Assembly: GCF_015645445.1 (NCBI RefSeq)
Contig: NZ_JADOGI010000017.1
Span: 1 to 64,000, forward strand
Source of the DNA: Nonomuraea cypriaca
Lineage (GTDB): Bacteria; Actinomycetota; Actinomycetes; Streptosporangiales; Streptosporangiaceae
Length of the DNA stretch: 64,000 bases
Reading direction: 5' to 3'
The notes beneath the pieces are model-generated. The model was not told the DNA's origin. It made no database searches and saw only the letters and a list, made by a program, of their open reading frames with translations. This document shows positions 61,175 to 64,000 of the stretch, piece by piece (the stretch's first letter is position 1; the number at the start of each line of letters is the position of its first letter). Made by a program: the position numbers and the translations under genes.

Positions 61175-62313
61175 TCGATGAGGTCACGCGCCCGGTCGTG
61201 GCCGCCCTCGATGAGTTCGGCCATGCGGTTGGGCACGTAGGCGAAGGCGAGGTCGTTGTCCGGGTCGGCGAAGGCGAACGCCCCGGTGACCCCGGCATGG
61301 CCGAACGCCGTGGGCGAGCACGTGCCGGGCCACATCGGTCCGCCGGGCAGCATGAAGCCCCGGCCGTACGACGTCTGACAGCGCAGGACGAGATCCATCC
61401 CGCTCGCCTCGACGGTACGCGCCCGGTCCGCGGTCTCCGGACGCAGCATCCTGATCCCGTCGACCTCGCCGATGAGCGCGGCGTAGAGCCGGGCGAGACC
61501 GGCGGCGTTGCCGGCGCCGCCGCAGGAGGGGATCTCCGCCTGGTGGACGCTGGCCAGCGGGTCGGCCGTCAGCACGAAGCTGCCGAAGGTCGAGCGGTGG
61601 AAGAGCGACGCGGGGTCGCAGATGGCCTGGTTGAGCCCGCCGAGTCCCGGATCGGGACGCCCCCGCAGGAGTTGCTGCCCGGTCGGGACCACGAGGTCGG
61701 CCAGCCGGTCGTGCCGGCCGCCGGGCGGGCCGACGTACAGGTCGAGTGCCAGCGGGGAGGCGATCTCCGCGGCGAAGAACCGCCCGGCCGGGAGCCCCGT
61801 GACGCGGCGGATGACCTCGCCGACCAGCCAGCCCATGGTCAGGCAGTGGTATCCGTGCGCCTGCCCCGGCCGCCACGCGGGCTTGGCGGCGGCGAGGGCC
61901 TCGATGACCGGGGTGCTCTGCTCGATGTCGGCCAGGGTCAACGGCGGGTCGATGGTCACCACGCCGGACCGGTGTCCCAGCACCCACCGCAGCGGGATCG
62001 CCGCCTTCCCCTCGGCGGCGAACTGCGGCCAGTAGTCCGCGACGGGCGCGTCGAGGTCGAGTTGTCCTCGATCGACCAGCAGCATGGCGGCGGCGGCGAC
62101 CAGCCCTTTCGTGGCGGAGGCCAGGAGCGCGACGGTGTCCTGCCGCCATTCTTCCTGAGCGGTGGCCGAGCCGCCCCACAGGTCCACCACGGCCCGTCCG
62201 CGCTGATAGACGGCCACCGAGGCGCCGAACTCCCGGCCGTCGTCGAAGTTGCGTGCGAACGCGTCGCGGACGGCGCCGAACCGGGGCTCGCACATCCCAT
62301 GAATCTCGTTCAC
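61147..62313 (-). CDS. Beta-lactamase-fold serine hydrolase (EstB/class C-like esterase)
   Basis: The 388-residue protein (GTG start after GAGGAGGGG) has the penicillin-binding fold: nucleophile motif SATKGLVAAA (S-x-x-K), Tyr motif YHCLTMGWLVGEV (Y-x-x), and HAGVTGAFAFAD in place of the KTG box. DLWGGSATAQEEWRQDTVAL near the N-terminus is typical of the esterase EstB and related cytoplasmic carboxylesterases, not of true beta-lactamases. No signal peptide is present. Substrates are probably small esters. Its 3' end lies in a tandem repeat. Confidence 0.88.
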   Translation of the reverse strand: MNEIHGMCEPRFGAVRDAFARNFDDGREFGASVAVYQRGRAVVDLWGGSATAQEEWRQDTVALLASATKGLVAAAAMLLVDRGQLDLDAPVADYWPQFAAEGKAAIPLRWVLGHRSGVVTIDPPLTLADIEQSTPVIEALAAAKPAWRPGQAHGYHCLTMGWLVGEVIRRVTGLPAGRFFAAEIASPLALDLYVGPPGGRHDRLADLVVPTGQQLLRGRPDPGLGGLNQAICDPASLFHRSTFGSFVLTADPLASVHQAEIPSCGGAGNAAGLARLYAALIGEVDGIRMLRPETADRARTVEASGMDLVLRCQTSYGRGFMLPGGPMWPGTCSPTAFGHAGVTGAFAFADPDNDLAFAYVPNRMAELIEGGHDRARDLIEATHRCAIS

Positions 62314-62366
62314 GACCCCTCCTCACCACCCTCGGTCTCCCTGCGCGGCCGGTGCGGTCGTGGGGG

Positions 62367-62459
62367 TCAGCCGCTTCTGCTCCCACCTTCCCCTGCGGGG
62401 CCGCGATAGGTGTCGCGGGACTCCTGCGGCCAATCGTTGATGATGTCGGATGCGCTCAT
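62367..62459 (-). pseudogene. Short N-terminal fragment of a small conserved protein (30 aa)
   Basis: The minus-strand ORF starting at 62459 begins MSASDIINDWPQESRDTYRG and stops after 30 residues. The motif D/EWP-x-ESR is, from memory, the start of a conserved small family whose members continue with a VIDKYGEPDE-like segment. That continuation is missing here. A G-rich ribosome site lies upstream. It is probably a truncated gene, although a real microprotein cannot be excluded. Confidence 0.35.
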
Positions 62460-62560
62460 GCTGATCGCGCCTGCCCCCCTCGGCAGGGGAGAAACGTCCC
62501 CCGGTAGCGGCTATGCGCGGTTTCGATGGGTAGTGCAGCGACACGTAAAGCGATCGAGAC

Positions 62561-62740
62561 ATGACAGAGAGCGAGAATCCGATGGTGGCACATGCCGGCG
62601 AGAAGGCGCAGAAGGCGGGTGTCTTCCACTGCGCGAAGTGCGGCGAGAAGGTGTCGGTGAAGGAAGGCGCCAAGATTCCGAAGTGCCCCAACGGTCACAC
62701 CGAGTTCGGCAGCCGGACCCACGAGCCGGGCAACAAGTAG
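62561..62740 (+). CDS. Small zinc-ribbon protein (59 aa)
   Basis: The protein carries a CxxC...C zinc-ribbon-like pattern: FHCAKCGEKVSV, then KIPKCPNGHTEFGSRTHEPG. Cys, Cys, Cys and His are the likely zinc ligands. ATG 62561 gives 59 residues. ATG 62582 (MVAHAGEK) is an alternative and gives 52. Proteins of this size and pattern are common in bacteria and of unknown role. It stands between two gene fragments. Confidence 0.72.
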   Translation: MTESENPMVAHAGEKAQKAGVFHCAKCGEKVSVKEGAKIPKCPNGHTEFGSRTHEPGNK

Positions 62741-63032
62741 GCAGGCGCTGGGCTGAAGGACTCGGCGACCCAGGCTCGCTGCGGCGGATCCTCGAAGCCG
62801 AGGGAGCGCTCGTGTTCTCCACCGAGATGCTCGCCACGTGCGCCCCGACCTTCGAGAATGGATGATCCCGGCCGAGGTCAAGGCGGAGATCAGGCAGCGC
62901 CTGGACCAGGCGAACATCACCGAGCGGGTGCTGCTCCCCGGGCTCGACGGGCTGGCGCGGTGGCTGCGGCGCTACTATTCGCCGGGCTCGATCGGCCCAG
63001 GAACGGCCGACGGCGCCGATGCCCTGGGCTGA
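62741..63032 (+). pseudogene. C-terminal remnant of an FRG-domain protein
   Basis: From about 62862 the frame reads [20 protein letters not shown], then [20 protein letters not shown], and ends at 63032. This matches the last helix-turn region of FRG-domain proteins (pattern IPA-K-x-L-x-x-L-D-x-x-N-I/V-x-E-x-x-L-F-P-G-L-D-G). The preceding two thirds of the domain, including the F-R-G motif, are absent. The bases from 62741 to 62860 contain related-looking but frame-broken sequence. A complete protein would have about 250 or more residues, so this is a relic. FRG proteins occur in phage-defence and toxin contexts. Confidence 0.5.
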
Positions 63033-63041
63033 CCCAGGAGC

Positions 63042-63314
63042 TCAGCGGGGGAGCAGGGCGGTGACCTGATTGGTGCCGGGCACCACGCCGGCGCGCTGAT
63101 GCGCCTCCTTGAGCGCGTCCGAGGCGAAGTGGTGCCGCATCGCCTCGGCGTCGGCGCACTCGAACAGCACGACGGCCTCGTCGGACTCCTGGGCGTTGAC
63201 GCTGACCAGGGTCGTACGCATGCCGGCGGCGGCTCTCATGTCCGCCAGGCTGTCGAACGCCTTACGCCACACGTCATAGTCGGTGAACCGCTGCCGGACG
63301 AGCAGATACTGCAT
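63042..63314 (-). CDS. Small Dabb/ABM-like ferredoxin-fold protein
   Basis: ATG 63314 has AGGAG six bases upstream and gives 90 residues. The sequence YLLVRQRFTDYDVWRKAFDS, then GMRTTLVSVNAQESDEAVVL and MRHHFASDALKEAHQRAGV is typical of the dimeric alpha-beta barrel (ABM/Dabb-like) group. Such proteins range from monooxygenases to small-molecule isomerases, and many have no known activity. No cofactor site can be read. The upstream ATG at 63329 would add five residues. Confidence 0.72.
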   Translation of the reverse strand: MQYLLVRQRFTDYDVWRKAFDSLADMRAAAGMRTTLVSVNAQESDEAVVLFECADAEAMRHHFASDALKEAHQRAGVVPGTNQVTALLPR

Positions 63315-63478
63315 GCCGTACTCCTGCATCCCGCCGAAACTTCACGCTTTGTGTAGTTGCTACGGTACGCAGGAGAGGCGGCCCCGCGCAAGGCGGAGTC
63401 GTGGGGACGGCGGAAAAGGACGTCACCGAGGAGAGCGGCCGGGCCCACCCGTATGACGTGCCCGGCCTCTCGTGGGCG

Positions 63479-64000
63479 TCAGCGGTTGAGCGCCAGGCTC
63501 TGAACCGGGTGCTCTCCCTCCGTCTGCAGACGGTACTCGTGGCCGGACCTGGCCCGGTTGTCGTCGATGACCCGCTCCGACGGCGGCTTCTCGCCGCCCA
63601 TCAGGGCCTCCTGCATCTTCTCGAACCGCTCGTGGGCCTCCTGCACGTAGCCCGTCCCCAGGGTGGTGTAGTCGATCTGGGTGGCGATCAGCTCGCGCAG
63701 GTACGCCTTGTTCGGCTCGAACGTCACCGGGGCGGGTAGCTCAGGCGCGCACACCTGCTCGGGTTCGCGGCCGTCGAAGCGCTTGAACAGTTCGGCCGCC
63801 AGTCGCAGGTGCTCCAGCTCCATGTTCAGGTGCAGCTCCCAGATGCTCTTCACCTTGGGATCCGACTCGGTCTCCATGAACGAGTGGTACAGGTAGCACT
63901 CGTTGTACTCGTGGTTGAGCAGCATCTCCCACCAGCTCTCGCCGGGGTCGACGAGCGACTCGTAGTGGGTGACGTGCTCCTCCTCGATCAGCCCGATCTC
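63479..64000 (-). CDS. Ferritin-like-domain protein, partial (N-terminus beyond the window)
   Basis: The frame is open to the right edge of the window and reads EIGLIEEEHVTHYESLVDPG, then the visible ATG at 63925 (MLLNHEYNECYLYHSFMETE) is internal. IEEEHVTHYE and NMELEHLRLAAELFKRF are E-x-x-H type metal ligands of the ferritin-like diiron fold. YTTLGTGYVQEAHERFEKMQ forms a later helix. At least 173 residues lie in the window. It may act in iron or oxidative-stress metabolism; the exact family cannot be set without the N-terminus. Confidence 0.7.
   Translation of the reverse strand, partial: EIGLIEEEHVTHYESLVDPGESWWEMLLNHEYNECYLYHSFMETESDPKVKSIWELHLNMELEHLRLAAELFKRFDGREPEQVCAPELPAPVTFEPNKAYLRELIATQIDYTTLGTGYVQEAHERFEKMQEALMGGEKPPSERVIDDNRARSGHEYRLQTEGEHPVQSLALNR

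Overview
The window is about 64 kb of high-GC DNA with many GTG and TTG starts, dense ATGA/TGATG gene overlaps, an XRE/DUF5753-DUF397 pair, a DUF574-type methyltransferase, Kdp with a two-component system, a proteasome-activator homologue and a 2-methylisoborneol locus. These point to a filamentous actinomycete, most likely of the Streptosporangiales (Nonomuraea-like). That placement is inferred from gene content, not from a marker gene. I see no rRNA, tRNA, CRISPR array, intact insertion sequence or phage module.

Layout. Positions 1-7.5 kb are accessory and partly decayed: a truncated membrane gene divergent from an HxlR regulator, an ABC exporter with its TetR regulator, an aldo/keto reductase remnant, a small secreted protein, a peptide-maturase-type methyltransferase that has lost its SAM-binding core, and the XRE-DUF397 pair. 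From 7.6 to 13.4 kb there is a secreted S33 peptidase, a DUF574 methyltransferase, a six-repeat beta-propeller protein and a convergent lipase-like hydrolase. From 13.5 to 17.3 kb lies a Tat-exported molybdenum aldehyde oxidoreductase of PaoABC type whose large subunit carries a frameshift. From 17.4 to 24.9 kb a LacI regulator faces a sugar ABC importer, a GH5 glycosidase, an enolase-superfamily enzyme and a TetR regulator: import, hydrolysis and further catabolism of a glycan-derived substrate.

Positions 24.9-31.1 kb hold a CapA-like protein, an Hsp20 cluster, a methyltransferase, and a glycosyltransferase-sulfotransferase pair. At 31.3-35.0 kb is the most striking locus: a family 2B encapsulin shell gene, 2-methylisoborneol synthase (the expected cargo) and geranyl diphosphate 2-C-methyltransferase, followed by a strong terminator. 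Positions 35-44.4 kb carry a lipoprotein, a secreted protein with a microsatellite-coded linker, two secreted serine proteases, a membrane protein, pcm, prs, an aconitase and a Bpa-like proteasome activator without the expected C-terminal tail.

Positions 44.6-48.3 kb hold two tandem universal stress proteins and a SulP transporter with an ArsR regulator. Positions 49.3-57.3 kb are a complete high-affinity potassium system, with a 27-residue membrane ORF followed by kdpF, A, B, C, D and E, all tightly coupled. The right end has a GAF-PAS-GAF-SpoIIE phosphatase, a BON-SRPBCC protein, a serine hydrolase, a patch of gene fragments around a zinc-ribbon protein, a small Dabb/ABM-like protein, and a ferritin-like gene that runs off the window. 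All assignments are from motif recognition by eye. No database search was run.
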